Shown: positions 21,183-31,640 of the stretch, piece by piece
Layout: each line of letters starts with the position of its first letter
How positions within the stretch are numbered: position 1 is the first letter of the stretch
From: Datura wrightii
Lineage: Eukaryota > Streptophyta > Magnoliopsida > Solanales > Solanaceae
Assembly (NCBI GenBank): GCA_035772735.1
Contig: JASDFA010000018.1
Span: 62,898,001 to 62,962,000 of the forward strand
DNA: 64,000 nt
Direction: 5' to 3'
Notes under the pieces: model-generated
Seen by the model: the letters and a program-made list of their open reading frames with translations, nothing else
What the model was told of the DNA's origin: nothing
The model's database searches: none
Translations under genes and position numbers: made by a program

Positions 21183-22460
21183 CAGTTTGGTAGTGGCTAC
21201 AACTCAAATTGGAGGAACCATCCGAATTTTTCGTGGGGTAGCAACAACCAACAAGGCCAAAGTTCTGGTCAGGGTATGCATAGAAATCAAGGAGGGCAAC
21301 AAAGCTATCAAGCTCAATTCAGAAATCATAATGCCCCTCCTCCACCACCATCACCTACCATTGAGGAGATGTTCAAAACCATGATCGCTAATCAGGCACA
21401 ATTGCAGGCTGACTATGTTAAATTGGCAGCCGAAGTGAAGAATAATCAGTTAGCGACCAAGGCTCTTGAATATCAGTTTGGGCAATTTGCTAGTGCCCAA
21501 AATACAAGACCCAGAGGAGGACTGCCTAGCGACACGGATCCTAATCCGAAGCAGGTGAATGCGGTGACCACGAGGAGTGGTTTACAGTTAAAGGAGGTGG
21601 AACCGGAAAGACCGCCTCAAAAGTCAGGAGCAGCAGATGTTGAGGAGGAACAAAGTTCTGATAGGGGGAAGACCAAAGAAGCAGAAGCAGAAAGACCTCC
21701 ACCCCCGTTCCCTCAACGACTCAAGAAACACAAGGAGAAGGCGTGTTTCAAGAAATTTATGGAGGTGCTTAAACAGGTACATGTTAATTTACCTCTTGTT
21801 GATGTCTTGCAGAGAGTGCCCAAATATGCAAAATATATTAAAGACATCGTGGCTAACAAAAGTCGCTTGACTGAGTATACCACGGTAGCTTTGACGGAGG
21901 AATGCACTTCCAGGATTCAAAACAGACTGCCCACGAAACTGAAAGACCCTGGAAGTTTTACTATCCAGCTGACTATTGGGCAGAGTATCCGAGCTCGTGG
22001 ATTATGTGACTTGGGGGCGAGCATAAATCTGATGCCATCTTCGGTATTCAGAAAGTTAGGTCTGGGGAGTCCTAGACCTACAACCGTAATCTTGCAGCTA
22101 GCAGACAGATCCTTAGCTAGGCCGGATGGCATTGTTGAGGATGTGCTTGTGCAAGTGGGGTCCCTCATTTTTCCGGTCGATTTTATTGTTCTGGACTTTG
22201 AACCAGATGCTGAAGTCCCATTTATTTTGGGACGACCCTTCTTGGCAACCGGAAAGGCATTAATTGACGTAGCTGCGGGTCAACTTACAATGCAAGCACA
22301 TGAAAAGGTCGAAGTGTTTGATGTGTACAAAGCACCTAAGCTCCCGATGGTAAATGAGGAACTCTCGGTGATCAATGTGATTGATCATGGGAACGCTAAT
22401 CGAATAAATGATTCCCGAGAGTTAATAGGAAGGCCACCTGATAAGGTTGAGAACTACTAG
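21183..22460 (+). CDS. A2 Gag C-terminus and aspartic protease
   Basis: Same frame as gag, after one TAG. It holds a Gln/Asn-rich linker (HPNFSWG), a proline run, a coiled-coil-like stretch (21370-21480), FPQRLKK, and then the retropepsin-like domain: CDLGASINLMP with the catalytic Asp near 22009 and PFILGRPFLA near 22230. The frame closes at 22460, where RT should follow; instead 60 bp later comes the AGGCAA hairpin. Family members normally cleave Gag-Pol; with no Pol here, Gag maturation is the only plausible substrate (inference). A3 51996-53480 is the counterpart without the stop. Confidence 0.85.
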   Translation, partial: QFGSGYNSNWRNHPNFSWGSNNQQGQSSGQGMHRNQGGQQSYQAQFRNHNAPPPPPSPTIEEMFKTMIANQAQLQADYVKLAAEVKNNQLATKALEYQFGQFASAQNTRPRGGLPSDTDPNPKQVNAVTTRSGLQLKEVEPERPPQKSGAADVEEEQSSDRGKTKEAEAERPPPPFPQRLKKHKEKACFKKFMEVLKQVHVNLPLVDVLQRVPKYAKYIKDIVANKSRLTEYTTVALTEECTSRIQNRLPTKLKDPGSFTIQLTIGQSIRARGLCDLGASINLMPSSVFRKLGLGSPRPTTVILQLADRSLARPDGIVEDVLVQVGSLIFPVDFIVLDFEPDAEVPFILGRPFLATGKALIDVAAGQLTMQAHEKVEVFDVYKAPKLPMVNEELSVINVIDHGNANRINDSRELIGRPPDKVENY

Positions 22461-22551
22461 GGGGAGGACAATGATCGTGACAAATCGTCCATAACCCTAG
22501 TAGATAATTGAGCATAAAGGACGTCGAGCCGCGACGGTAAACCAGGCGCTG

Positions 22552-22569
22552 CACGGGAGGCAACCCGTG
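22552..22569 (+). other. AGGCAA hairpin, A2
   Basis: CACGGG-AGGCAA-CCCGTG, a perfect 6-bp stem. In G1 and G2 the stem is CTTGGG/CCCAAG and in G3 TTTGGG/CCCAAA with the same loop, so both sides change together. Preceded by GTCGAGCCGCGACGGTAAACC. Confidence 0.8.
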
Positions 22570-23157
22570 AAAAATATTTTCTTTCTTTTTTTAGTGTAAA
22601 TAATTTTTATTTTTATTTTTCTTTTCTTGATTTGGTATATATTTTTGTTTTAGTTAATATTTTTCATTTTAGTTAGGGAAATCTATTAATATAACCAATT
22701 TTGTTTAGTGAGGTGATTTTTCAGGTCTAACGGAGAAAAATGTACATGGAATCGGGAAGGAAAAGGCAAGGTATGAAAAAATAATTTAATTGAAGAAACA
22801 GTGCACTGGTGCGTTGGCTCCGTGTCACGGAGGAAGGGCTCTGCGTCACCCTCCGTGACACGTTGAAGGCAAAATCTGAATTTTTAAAATTTTCAGTAAG
22901 CCAACGCGTTGGCTCCGTGTCACGGAGGAGGGGCTCCGCGTTACCCTCCGTGACACGTTGCCTTATATTTGGTGCCGGGTCACACCGAGTTGCCGGGTGA
23001 CCCGCGTGTTTTTCTTTCATTAAACCCCAATTTTCGCCTAATTTTTCCCCATTCCTTCTCCTTTCCGCGACCAAACACCCAAATCCCCCTCCCCAACCAA
23101 CGTGCCACGCTACTAGGCAAAGAAATCGTCAAGTTTCTTCGGTTCTTCAACTCAAAG
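22570..23157 (+). other. A2 leader of ORF3, non-coding
   Basis: No gene. AT-rich to 22800, then the palindrome array (22811-22966), a TATA-like CTTATATTTGG at about 22970, an inverted GGGTCAC/GGGTGACCC pair (22977-23002) and a C-rich stretch ending at the splice donor AAAG|GTATGT (23157/23158). Confidence 0.55.
22811..22966 (+). repeat. A2 internal two-unit 95-bp palindrome array
   Basis: GCGTTGGCTCCGTGTCACGG starts at 22811 and again at 22906, a period of 95 bp. Each unit has CTCCGTGTCACGGAG and a further CTCCGTGACACG. The same two-unit array lies in A1 (period 96) and A3 (period 95). Confidence 0.75.
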
Positions 23158-23860
23158 GTATGTTTTCCTCGTTTCTCTCAAATTTTTGGCGATTTTAGTC
23201 GAATTAGGGCATGTGAGGTGAGATATATCACCCTAAGTCGAAATTTAACATGATGTTGAGTTATTTGTGATTGATATATGTTCGGATTGTTGTAATTAGC
23301 GTTTGAACTTGTAGATTATCTAAATAATTCGAATTTGATTGTAAAATTGTATTCTAGGGCATGGGTTGTTGAAATTGAATTGGGTTATTTGATAAGGTGA
23401 TGAATTAGATGCCGGGGTGTGGTTGTAAATTGAGCTAAGTCGTGTAAATATTGTGTGAATGTTAACAGACGACGAATTCTCGAATTGTTGGGGAAAATGC
23501 GAAAATTGTGCAAATTGGTTTGATTATTTGGATTCGATTGTATATAGAATGTTTTGTCTTTGTTTTTTTATTTGTTGTTTTTGTTGCTAAGTGCGATGGT
23601 TGAATCGTTAGCGATAGTAGGATTGGGATTAGCTGTATGAAGTCTGAGTAGTACGCTAACCATTATGCTGTCGAAATTTTTTGTGAACGCACTAAGCATA
23701 AATTGTATAGTTGATTGTTTTGGTGTAAATTGAGTTATCCTTGCCATAGTTTGTAAAAGTAGCTAAGGACTAAGTGTGGGGTAAACGTTGTGTAACCCGA
23801 CCCTAGCCGAAGTTAACATGTATTTAGCTTGACATTGTGCTTGTTTATGTATATTGACAG
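23158..23860 (+). other. Candidate intron upstream of A2 ORF3
   Basis: Donor AAAG|GTATGTTTTC at 23157/23158 and acceptor ATATTGACAG|GTAC at 23860/23861, 703 nt, T-rich. Both sites are conserved in A1 and A3. The ATG of ORF3 is at 23866, five bases after the acceptor. A polypurine-like CTAAGTGTGGGGT lies inside at 23770-23782. Confidence 0.6.
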
Positions 23861-23865
23861 GTACA

Positions 23866-25056
23866 ATGGCGAGTAGGCAGGATAAGGGCAAAGGTGCTTC
23901 TACTTCAGGCACCGAAAGAAAAAGAATGAGATTGGGTACCGCAGTCCCAGCTGCACCAGCTGTTCCGCGCGGCCAACGCCGCCAATACGGAACAAGGTGG
24001 GTAACCGAGGAAGGGAAGAAGTGGTATGCTAAGCATAAGGAAAGCAAATACTTCCCGGAGGAACATATTGCACGGGAACCACTAGCACAGGAGTTCCCTC
24101 GTATTGTGCAGAGGATTGAAGCAGCTGGGCTCAGCTTTATATTCCAGGAGCCCAAGGAGTGCAACCTACATTTGGTCCGGGAGTTCTACGCAAATTGGAA
24201 CCCGGCCATCAGAAGCCACACAATAAAAATCAGAGAGCAGATTGTCACTCTGGAACCCCAGCAATTTAATGCCATCGTTGGAGCGCGGGACACAGATGCC
24301 CACGTTCTCCGCCAGCTAAACATCACCCCACCGTACGCCGACATCAGACGTACATTGTGTGGGGCTCGATCCACAGCCCGATGGAGTATACATGAGGAGA
24401 GGGGTTACCACCAGACTCTGCTTATTCGCAGATGAATAGGGAGGCCAGAATATGGCTGAAGATTGTGTGTTCTTGCTTGATCCCGGGAGTTCACATGACG
24501 GATGTGACCCGGGACCGTGTCTGCTTGGTGTATGCCCTTATGAAAGGGCTTGAGATTAATGTTGGGGCGGTCATTATATTCGCCATGAAGAGAGCCAGAC
24601 TACACCAGGGCCACAGATACGGGTTCGACGGACTCATCACCACCTTCCTCTGAGGCCTCGATGTCGAGGAAGAGGCTTTGGATTACATCTCGCAGTTGGA
24701 GCGGAGGGCCCTCGATGTGACAAAAACTAGGGCCCCCGACACCACACACGGGCCAGTGCTGAATTTGGGCGAGCGACATGCTCGTGACGATCAGTACATG
24801 GCACGTATGTTCGGCATGCAGATGCTTCAGCTACGGATTGGTGGGAGACCAGCCACCGAAGAAGAATTATGGCAGTTGGAGCTGGATTACCCATTTGGCG
24901 AGAACGCTAGAGCTTTATGCCGGGTGGGACCAGCCTTCGTGGAGCCTACTGATGACGATGTCCCTACTGACGAGGAGACACGTCGGGAGGACTCCGATGT
25001 GGAGTCCGATGACAACGATGGAGCTAACTCAGACATGGGTGCTGGGGCTGGGCTAA
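23866..25056 (+). pseudogene. A2 ORF3, putative plant transposon protein, broken
   Basis: Starts at ATG 23866 (ASRQDKGKG). An upstream in-frame TTG at 23854 lies inside the candidate intron and is not a likely start. The N-terminal and central parts are open to about 24420, where a one-base deletion relative to A1 shifts the frame near LIRR. The central part continues at 24432-24653, a TGA replaces Arg before GLDVEE, and the rest runs 24678-25040. The acidic C-terminus is cut at DSDMG (about 25036) by a deletion that also removed the downstream polypurine-like motif seen in A1 and A3; the frame then runs on to 25301 in unrelated sequence. It has no similarity that I can see to RT, integrase or envelope. 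Domain identity is from memory. Confidence 0.75.
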
Positions 25057-26849
25057 TCTACTGTATGCTTTTTCCTTGGTTTGTATGTATGTTTATGTTT
25101 CCCTGTTGTGAACTGATTTGTGTTGTATCTGTATATATTTTTGTGTGGTTAATGATGTGTGTTGTGAAAAGTTATGGTTGCGAAGGTAAATATTTTGTAA
25201 ATATTTCTGTATATCGAAATGATCGATATTTTTTTCAAAAGTTTTGCGAAAATATTTTGCACTTATCAAAATCTTTTGTAAATATTTTTCTATCGAAATG
25301 ATCGATGTGTTGCAAAATTTTTTCGGTCTTTATTTTGGGTTTCTTGGAGTTTGTTTTCGGTTCTTTTACCGAGAATAGTCCCATTGAACCGATGTCATAG
25401 TTAGTGACCGTTCCCTATGATGGATGGATGACGACCGTCTTAAGGGAAATGTAGTCGATAGGAGTAGGATTTTAATTTGTTTTCAGTTTTTCTTTGGTGG
25501 ATTGCATCAATGAACCTGTAGTTGCTTTATGGTTGCAAAATTTCATTGCGTGTTGTAACTGATGTTCAAAATGTGAAAGTGATTCGTTTGAAAGCATGCA
25601 ATTTTGTAAATATGTTGAGTTACCTTGGCTGTAGAATTTGATTCGGTATGATTGAGGCTTAATTTTTGAATTCATGCAATTGGCTAATTAAAGAGTCTGT
25701 GAATGCATCTTGAATCGAGCATGTGCATGAAGTGTGTGAAGTGAGGTATTGTTATTCCATGCTATTGTTAAGTGTCTAGAACTTGCCTGGTGTGTGTACG
25801 AAACGAAATGAAGGAGGTGTAGTGTTGGAAAGGATGTAGGCATTTCTTTGTTTTAACCGAGAGTTTCTATTTTTTCTTTCTTGTCATACTCTACCTTTTT
25901 ATGAGATTGTATACCCTAGTCAGCCCGTTGAGCCTTTATCCGTTTCTTTCTTTCTTTTGTCCAAAAATGTATAAACTAAGCTTTATTCCTTCTTTTCATT
26001 AGCCGTAAAGTCTATACAAAACTCTTAAGCGCTTAAGAAGAACAGAAAATTTTTCCCAAAGTGTCAAAGAGTGAGAAGAGTGAAAAGAAAAAGAAAAGCA
26101 AAGTGAGGAAAGAAAAGATGAGGTTGAAGAGGCACTTGTTATAATTAAATGATATTGAGGGTACATGAAAACCCTTTGTATTGTGCCAAGTGTGTTTGAT
26201 GAAATGGGCCGTACGAAAGGAAACCAGCATGAGTGGATGAAAAAGAAAAAAAAAAGAAAAGTTATCCATGAGTCGATGGGAATGTGTTGAAAAGGCGCTT
26301 AAGGATGCTAGCGACTATTATTGGCTAATCCAATATATATACTAGTTCCATAGCCCCGTTACAACCCATTAAAGTCCTACGTGATCCTACATTGCATTTT
26401 TTTATATTAGTGGAGTAATACACTAAGGGCAAGCCTATGGGTCATGACATGATGCATGTGAATTCTTTTTGGAGAGAGAGTGAAATTAATTTTTATATGC
26501 CCCTACTTGAATGTTTGTGTGTTGCATGAACATAAAGGGGAAGCTTCTCTTGAGTTGTGAGGGCACAGGCTTGATGAAAGATTGATTTTCGTGTCGGATA
26601 TCTTGACTAGCTGATTTGCATGAGTTTGCCGATATCGAGAGTCGATTCTTAAAGTCTAGGAAGTCTTGATGTATGAAAGGTCATTGCATTGTAAGACCAT
26701 GCATGTATTCTTGATGATTTGCAAAAATTGAATAATCGGTATGACCGTAGTGTAAATTGTCGGACCATAGTGACAAAGGTTGGGATGTAATTTGCATGAG
26801 TTGTGTATGTTTTGTTCGAGGACGAACAAGGATTTAAGTGTGGGGTAAG
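25057..26849 (+). other. A2 3' non-coding region
   Basis: No gene. Dyads TATCGAAATGATCGATA at 25212-25228 and 25291-25307. The blocks at 25390-25450, 25774-25812 and around 26025 match A1, A3 and family G. Ends in the polypurine tract TTAAGTGTGGGGT (26834-26846) against the 3' LTR. Confidence 0.7.
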
Positions 26850-28283
26850 TGATCTTGGGCAGATTTATATGCCCAAGTGATACTCAAACGTATCATTTTT
26901 GCCTTGTTTGTTGTGCAATATGTATATATTCTCATGTAATTGGTAATAAAATGTGAATTTATACTAACCAACATGATTAGCATTTGTTTTGCAGGTAAAT
27001 ATGATTTTTAGGAGCTAAAATGCGTGTTGGAACAATATCGGAGTTGGACTCGGATGCGAGCGTGGAAAAGACATTGGAATGCACAAAGTATAGGGGCTCC
27101 GCGATGGAGCCGTGCCACGCTACCATCGCGGAGGCACACTGCCTGGAGAGGAAATTAAATGGCAAATTCCAGTGTGGCCTCGCGACAGCTCCGTGGAACG
27201 GAGATAGGCCTCCGTGTTGGCCTTTGTGCCACGTTGAGGCTATTTTACCAGACCCTGGAATTCCAGAGAGGGTCCGCGTCCACGCCGTGTCACGGAGGCA
27301 GTGCTCCGCGATGGCCTCCGTGACACGTTGCTTGTTATTCCGGGAAAACTTTCCCACTAGTATAAATAGCACACTTAGGTTTATTTTAATTAGTTCAGAC
27401 TTGGTGGAGCTAGGACGTGGGTTAGAAGAAGTTGAGGGACGAAAAAGCTAAGGGATTTCTTCTCTTCCTTTCTTCTTTCTATCAATTGTATGCATGATTT
27501 ACACTTGTTTTAGGATGATCAATCCACATATGAGTGGCTAATTCTCTTCCTTGCTGAGGTTATGAACATTTGTGATGAATTTTGATTATTAATTTTATGG
27601 TTTTCTTCTTCTTCTTCTATATTGTTCTATTAATTCTTGTTTCTACTGCATTAGTGTGTGGCCGACATTAATGTACATCTAAAAAGTCTAATTTCACTCG
27701 AGAGAGCAAGAAATTGGAAAGTTGTGAATTAATAGGGTATTGTTCTTAACTTGATTTGGGAAAATTGGGTTTTGATGTGCTTTCCTAATAGAAATATACT
27801 TGAAAGCCGTATTAGTCAATTTAGGAACCGGAATTGTATTGCTAGGTCATAAATTGCATTTGATCACAGAAATGTAGACGGATGGTTTATGATTCTAAAG
27901 TGAAATTAAATACGAGAGTTTTAATATCTAGGCTACTGTTCTTGGCTAGCAACATGAAGAAGAGATTAACCAAATTATTATTATAATCGAATTCATTACT
28001 TGTTCTTAACCTTGGCATGCTCATATCCATAGTTTAAATTCACAGTAAATAATTGTTAATAGTTTTAGTATATATATATTTTATAAACAAAAACTTATTT
28101 AACTGTTGGTTACACTGTTGTTAGCATAATTAGAAGTAAGATAAGAATATAGTGTACTTAGGCAAGTTTACTTATCCTGAGTCTCCTTGGATCGATACTT
28201 GGCTTACTTAGCCACTTTATTACTTGTTTGACCACGTGCACTTGCGTGTCGGTTTTAACCTATAGCAAACAACGCACCGAACA
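26850..28283 (+). repeat. A2 3' LTR
   Basis: 1434 bp, TGATCTTGGGC to CACCGAACA, followed by the CATTT duplication. TATA at 27361-27368. Differs from the 5' LTR mostly within 27162-27357. Confidence 0.95.
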
Positions 28284-28331
28284 CATTTCTCTACTTTTTA
28301 GTACGTTTTCCCACATTCGAGGATGAATATT

Positions 28332-28347
28332 CCCAAGGGGGAGATAA
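28332..28347 (+). other. T1 polypurine tract
   Basis: CCAAGGGGGAGATAA directly before the LTR start TGTAATACCCC; primer for plus-strand DNA in this lineage. Confidence 0.85.
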
Positions 28348-30593
28348 TGTAATACCCCAAAAACTCTATGATTAGACCCAGGAGTTAAAGTAGAGAAAAT
28401 AGAGTTATTTTGTACCAGGTCACAGCACGAGTCGTCCAGTAACTTGTTGGGTGCACCACAAGTTGATGAGTGACTCATGGGGAGGAGGTTAGACTTGGTT
28501 GAGTTTTGGGATTTAAGGCTGACCACGAGTGAGACCACGAGTCGTGGTCACCACCACGAGTCGTTAGGTAGTCTGCAGTCAGGGGTTGACTAAAGGGTGA
28601 AGAGATCGGACAGTGCATCTAACGACCGGTCACCATGAGTCGTTGGGATCACCACGAGTCGTGGTGTCCCTCATGGCGACCTGTGTTGACAATTTCCAGT
28701 GCAGGCAACGGGAAGCAGACCCCGAGTCATGGTATGGAGCACGAGTCGTCCAGTCCCTCATTGGGACTAGCAGTGAGTTTTTCCCTACAAATTTATTAAG
28801 GGCTTTTTCGTAATTCCTAAGTTCCTAAAGCCTATACTATGTCATTTTAAGCTCAGAATAGTGTGTTTTAAGAGGAGAAAGTTCATTCTAAGCCTATTCA
28901 CTTCCATGCATGCAAGTATAGAAGCTCCTAAGGGTGATCAAGCTTAGGTTCATCAAGTTCTTCCCCAAATTTCCATTGGGCAATTGGCAGGGTTGTATAA
29001 TCAGATTTATCCAAGTAAGTAGGGTTATGAATAGGTGTAATCATCCACACCCATGCCCAATCCCTCTTCAACTCATGAAATTTTAGTTGATGAATCTATG
29101 GGGTTTTAACCTAACATGTGAATTTCCTATGTATTAATCATGGGTGTGATCTAAGCATGTTTCTAATGTTGAATTATGATTAATGGACATATTTTACAGT
29201 GATTTCAATTATAAATTATGTTTTCAAGTTTTGTAAATTATGATGCCCATCCATGAAAGTTCGTGAAAGTTGAGATCTATGATATATGTATTCTAGCATG
29301 ATGAGATGTATAGTATGAAAGTATGATTTCGAATTACCCATGTCCATGTTCATGTTTTCTAATGGTCAAGTCTATGTCAAGCACATTTATGTATTGGGCA
29401 AACCCATATGATCAAATATGTTTCATGTTTTATCTGAACTTCATATATTAGCTTACCACATGGATTTTGGAGTCTAGACTCCCACTATTTTCAGCTTGTG
29501 GTATGGTTTGAGCCTGAGGCTCCTCATGTTATGATTTCAGATTTATGCCTGAATATTATGAGTCAGCTTCGTCCCTAGATGATTGTCCAACTTTGTTGAA
29601 AAATGATGGAGAGCATATGCATGTTTTTAGGAGTAGTGTCTAGCACTGAGTAGGCTAAGGGTCAGTCAACCCTACCTCAGAACTACATGCCAATGTAGGT
29701 ATGATCAGATTATTTGGGACCTCCCTTGTGAGATTCCCCTACCCCTAAGGAGCCTTCAGCTTGATATCGATATCATGGTATCATCCTTAGCCTTGGTAAG
29801 GCTTTCGATGGGTCTGGCCACTTGAGTGTGCTAGTCGAGACCACTTAAGCTCTATTGTGGTATTTCCAGTTATATAACGAGTCTCCCATTGTTCCTCATG
29901 ATTTCAGTTATTCATGTTCATCAGTCACGATATTATGTTTTCAGCAGGTTTGACACAATACTCAGATCTAGTTATGATTATCAGTTTTCATCTTTGAGTC
30001 ATTCGATTCAGTTATGATATTCAGTTATGTCTTAATCATGTTTTCAGATAATAGTATGCAATCCCTACTCTAAGACTCTTATGATGAAATATTTTATGAT
30101 ATGCTCGATTTATGATTTTACTAACTTAGCGATTTTACTTACCTTACATATTTGATACAATCCATGTATTGACCGCATACTCTATGTTGTATCATTTCAT
30201 GATATAGGCTCGGATATTCAGGCTCGGTCCCGTTATTAGCCAGATCTGCAGTACTAGCACTTTCTAGCCAAAGTTGGTGAGTCCTCATCTTTCGAAGGCC
30301 CTTCCTTTAAGTTGTATGTAGTATTTTCAGTTTCAGACTATAGTGAGTTAGTTGGGGTCTTGTCCCATCAACTCGTCAGCAGTACAGGATTTTCAAACAT
30401 AGCATGGATGCAGTTTCAATCGTGTGTTATGTATTCAGAAGTTATGATATTTCCAGATTTCCACTTTATTATATGTTAGACTTACGCTTCATTATGTTGA
30501 GTTAGATATCATGTTCATGCCATGGGTTAACTTGGAGCCTCTCAGGGTTTTTTGTCCCATGACTCGATCTGGGCCTATATTCGGGTAGTGACA
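28348..30593 (+). repeat. T1 3' LTR
   Basis: 2246 bp, TGTAATACCCC to AGTGACA. GC-rich block at about 28405-28760 with perfect palindromes GACCACGAGTCGTGGTC (28533-28549) and CACCACGAGTCGTGGTG (28650-28666). No convincing TATA box seen after it. No gene inside. Confidence 0.88.
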
Positions 30594-31230
30594 TCATCAA
30601 GTCCATTAAAGTTGCAGGAGAATTCGTTAGTCCAAAAGACATAACTAAGAACTCATAGTGACCATACTGAATCCTGAAAGCTGTCTTCGGGATGTCACTC
30701 TCTGTAACACTGAGCTGATGATAGCCAGATATGAGGTTTATCTTTGAAAAGCACTTAGAACCCTAAAGTTGGTCAAACAAGTCATCAATTCTGGGGAGGG
30801 GAAACATGTTCTTGATTGTGATCTTGTTCAACTACCGATAATCAATGCACATTATAAGAGAACCATCCTTCTTTCGAACAAAGAGAACTAGAGCACCCCA
30901 CGGGGGTTTACTAGGCTTGATGATACCCTTATCTGGGAGGTATTTCAATTGCTCTTTTAACTCTTTTAGCTCAGCTGGAGCCATTCTATAAGGAGGAATA
31001 GATATAGGTTGTGTATCAGGGAGAAGGTCGATACCAAAGTCAATCTCTCCCTTAGGAGGGGCTCCTGGTAGATCATCTGGAAACACCTCCGGATACTCAC
31101 AGACTATAGGATCTGACTGAAGGGTCAGGAACTCGAACGTAGCATCCTTAACCCAAACTAGATGATACACACATACTTTAGAAATCATCTTCCTAGCATT
31201 GAGATAGGAAACAAAGCAACCTACAAGCAC
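30594..31230 (-). pseudogene. pol: T2 reverse transcriptase N-terminal half, broken
   Basis: Minus strand. The open frame 31230-30832 holds the PR-RT linker and RT start with YRMAPAELKELK, PPWGALVLFVRKKDGSLIMCIDYR. After a stop it continues with DIPKTAFRIQYGHYEFLVMSFGLTNSP, the RT palm before the catalytic box, and ends where T1 inserted. Same family as T1 RT. Confidence 0.85.
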
Positions 31231-31640
31231 TGCTGAACTACCTTTCCATTATAGGACTGGCTCACCCGGAAATTGAAACTCTATTGTATGGGTTCTATAA
31301 TTTACTGAGGCATAACATGCATGCTACCAATCCATAACAAAGATAAAATCAAAATTGGTCATGTCTAACTCCCTAGGTCGGGTGAGGTGACTTTCTGAAG
31401 GACTGTGACAGGGTAATTTCTATATACCCATCGAGCTATGACTGTCACAACAACTGGAGTAAAGACTAAGAAGGGTTTTGATAGGATTTCGGGAATGATT
31501 CCGAAACTAATAGCAACATATGGAGTTACAAAAGATAAAGCAGTCCTTGGATCTAACAGTGCATACACATCAAGATGGAATACTCGTAACATACCAGTGA
31601 CCATAGCTGGAGAGACCTCTCACTCCTGAGGAGATGATAC
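31231..31640 (-). pseudogene. pol: T2 aspartic protease, broken
   Basis: Minus strand. 31604-31365 includes the active-site region LLDPRTALSFVTPY, where the usual DxGA reads DPRT (the Gly is lost), and FLVFTPVVVTVIARWVYR. A stop after VTSPDLGS and a frameshift separate it from RT. Homologous to T1 7560-8060. Confidence 0.8.

Larger units (their letters stand above)
18543..28283 (+). mobile_element. A2: complete-ended Athila-like element, family A
   Basis: 9741 bp with two 1434-bp LTRs, target-site duplication CATTT (18538-18542 and 28284-28288), tRNA-Asp primer site, gag-PR, AGGCAA hairpin, palindrome array, ORF3 with upstream candidate intron, 3' non-coding region and polypurine tract. It lacks RT, RNase H and integrase, as do all A copies here. 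By eye I count 28 LTR mismatches (about 2%), 16 of them in a 195-bp block. Inserted between chromodomain and 3' LTR of T1. Confidence 0.92.
5751..30593 (+). mobile_element. T1: Tekay/Del-type chromovirus with nested insertions
   Basis: Ty3/gypsy element in the order 5' LTR remnant (5751-6148), primer site (6153-6164), gag, PR, RT, RNase H, integrase, chromodomain, polypurine tract (28332-28347) and 3' LTR (28348-30593). The RT is split by S1+N1 (8403-15814) and the 3' non-coding part by A2 (18543-28283). All genes carry stops or frameshifts. The 3' LTR ends inside the RT of minus-strand T2, so T1 inserted there. T2 sequence is absent on the left, where A1 abuts instead, so no target-site duplication can be checked. 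Confidence 0.85.

Noticed and set aside
23866..25056. ORF3 as an envelope gene
   Set aside because: Position fits, but I see no signal peptide, transmembrane stretch or cleavage motif.
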